From Natronobacillus azotifigens (lineage in GTDB: Bacteria > Bacillota > Bacilli > Bacillales > Amphibacillaceae): a DNA stretch of 64,000 nucleotides. Below the pieces are notes generated by a model. The model did no database searches. It was given only the letters and a program-made list of their open reading frames with translations, and was not told the DNA's origin. The translations under genes and the position numbers were made by a program. The stretch spans positions 48,046 through 112,045 of the forward strand of contig NZ_JAPRAT010000008.1 of assembly GCF_026805325.1 (NCBI RefSeq), given 5' to 3'. Shown here in pieces: positions 63,965-64,000 of this stretch (position 1 is its first letter; the number at the start of each line of letters is the position of its first letter).

Positions 63965-64000
63965 AAAAATTCACCTTACAAGTAAGCAAGGTGAACTTTT
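63965..64000. terminator. Terminator-like hairpin at the right edge
   Basis: TTCACCTT/AAGGTGAA stem with an A-run to the left and CTTTT at the window end. It probably ends a gene beyond the right edge or terminates rightward transcription. Confidence 0.6.

Overview
The window is chromosomal DNA from a low-GC, Gram-positive, endospore-forming member of the Bacillaceae. Evidence: the end of a Ger(x)C spore germinant-receptor lipoprotein, strong AGGAGG ribosome binding sites, frequent TTG/GTG starts, B. subtilis-type FMN and TPP riboswitches, and matches to AhrC, GlnR/TnrA, Fur, Fnr, CcpA and sigma-K sites. An ectoine operon points to a moderate halophile. Pyruvate formate-lyase plus AdhE point to facultative anaerobic mixed-acid fermentation, and a C30 carotenoid cluster points to pigmentation. 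The genus cannot be fixed from the sequence; Gracilibacillus, Paraliobacillus and Virgibacillus-like organisms fit.

Layout. 0-1 kb: germinant receptor fragment, then a 20-bp tandem array. 1-5 kb: ribD-ribE-ribBA-ribH under an FMN riboswitch. 5-6 kb: murB. 6.4-9.6 kb: an unrecognised export-type locus (small secreted protein, ABC ATPase, ABC permease, membrane-anchored SurA-N-like protein). 9.8-18 kb: argG-argH-carA-carB-argF with ARG boxes. 18-24 kb: DUF4349 lipoprotein, ddl, DUF4064 protein, glnK-amtB, DJ-1/PfpI protein. 24-31 kb: DUF3784 protein, thiD-thiM-thiE under a TPP riboswitch, signal peptidase, a decayed transporter gene, Fur-box flavodoxin, proC, a second flavodoxin, ohr. 31-40 kb: fermentation block (pflB-pflA, Fe-alcohol dehydrogenase, flavin-binding protein, a small leader gene and adhE) with Fnr and cre sites. 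40-44.5 kb: a late-sporulation (sigma-K-like) locus of mostly unrecognised proteins. 44.5-49.8 kb: an ABC ATPase, ectABC, a second 20-bp tandem array and an aminotransferase. 49.9-54.6 kb: an ABC importer, a sulfurtransferase and a membrane protein. 54.7-60.7 kb: carotenoid cluster (two CrtI/CrtN-type enzymes, crtM, type-2 IPP isomerase) divergent from a CarH/LitR-type B12 photoreceptor repressor. 60.7-64 kb: pepT, small proteins and an HD-domain protein.

Between genes the window carries several repeat families. Two arrays of related 20-bp half-units each lie between convergent genes. A dispersed structured element of about 130-190 bp (family A) has four good copies plus remnants. A second hairpin element (family B) and a MITE-like element (family C) are also present. 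One site looks like an A/B chimera. The best candidates for undescribed biology are the paired 20-bp arrays, the sigma-K-type locus at 40-44 kb, the secreted-protein/ABC/SurA-like locus at 6.4-9.6 kb, and repeat family A. The carotenoid/CarH locus has a clear operator of three 11-12 bp direct repeats over the promoter.
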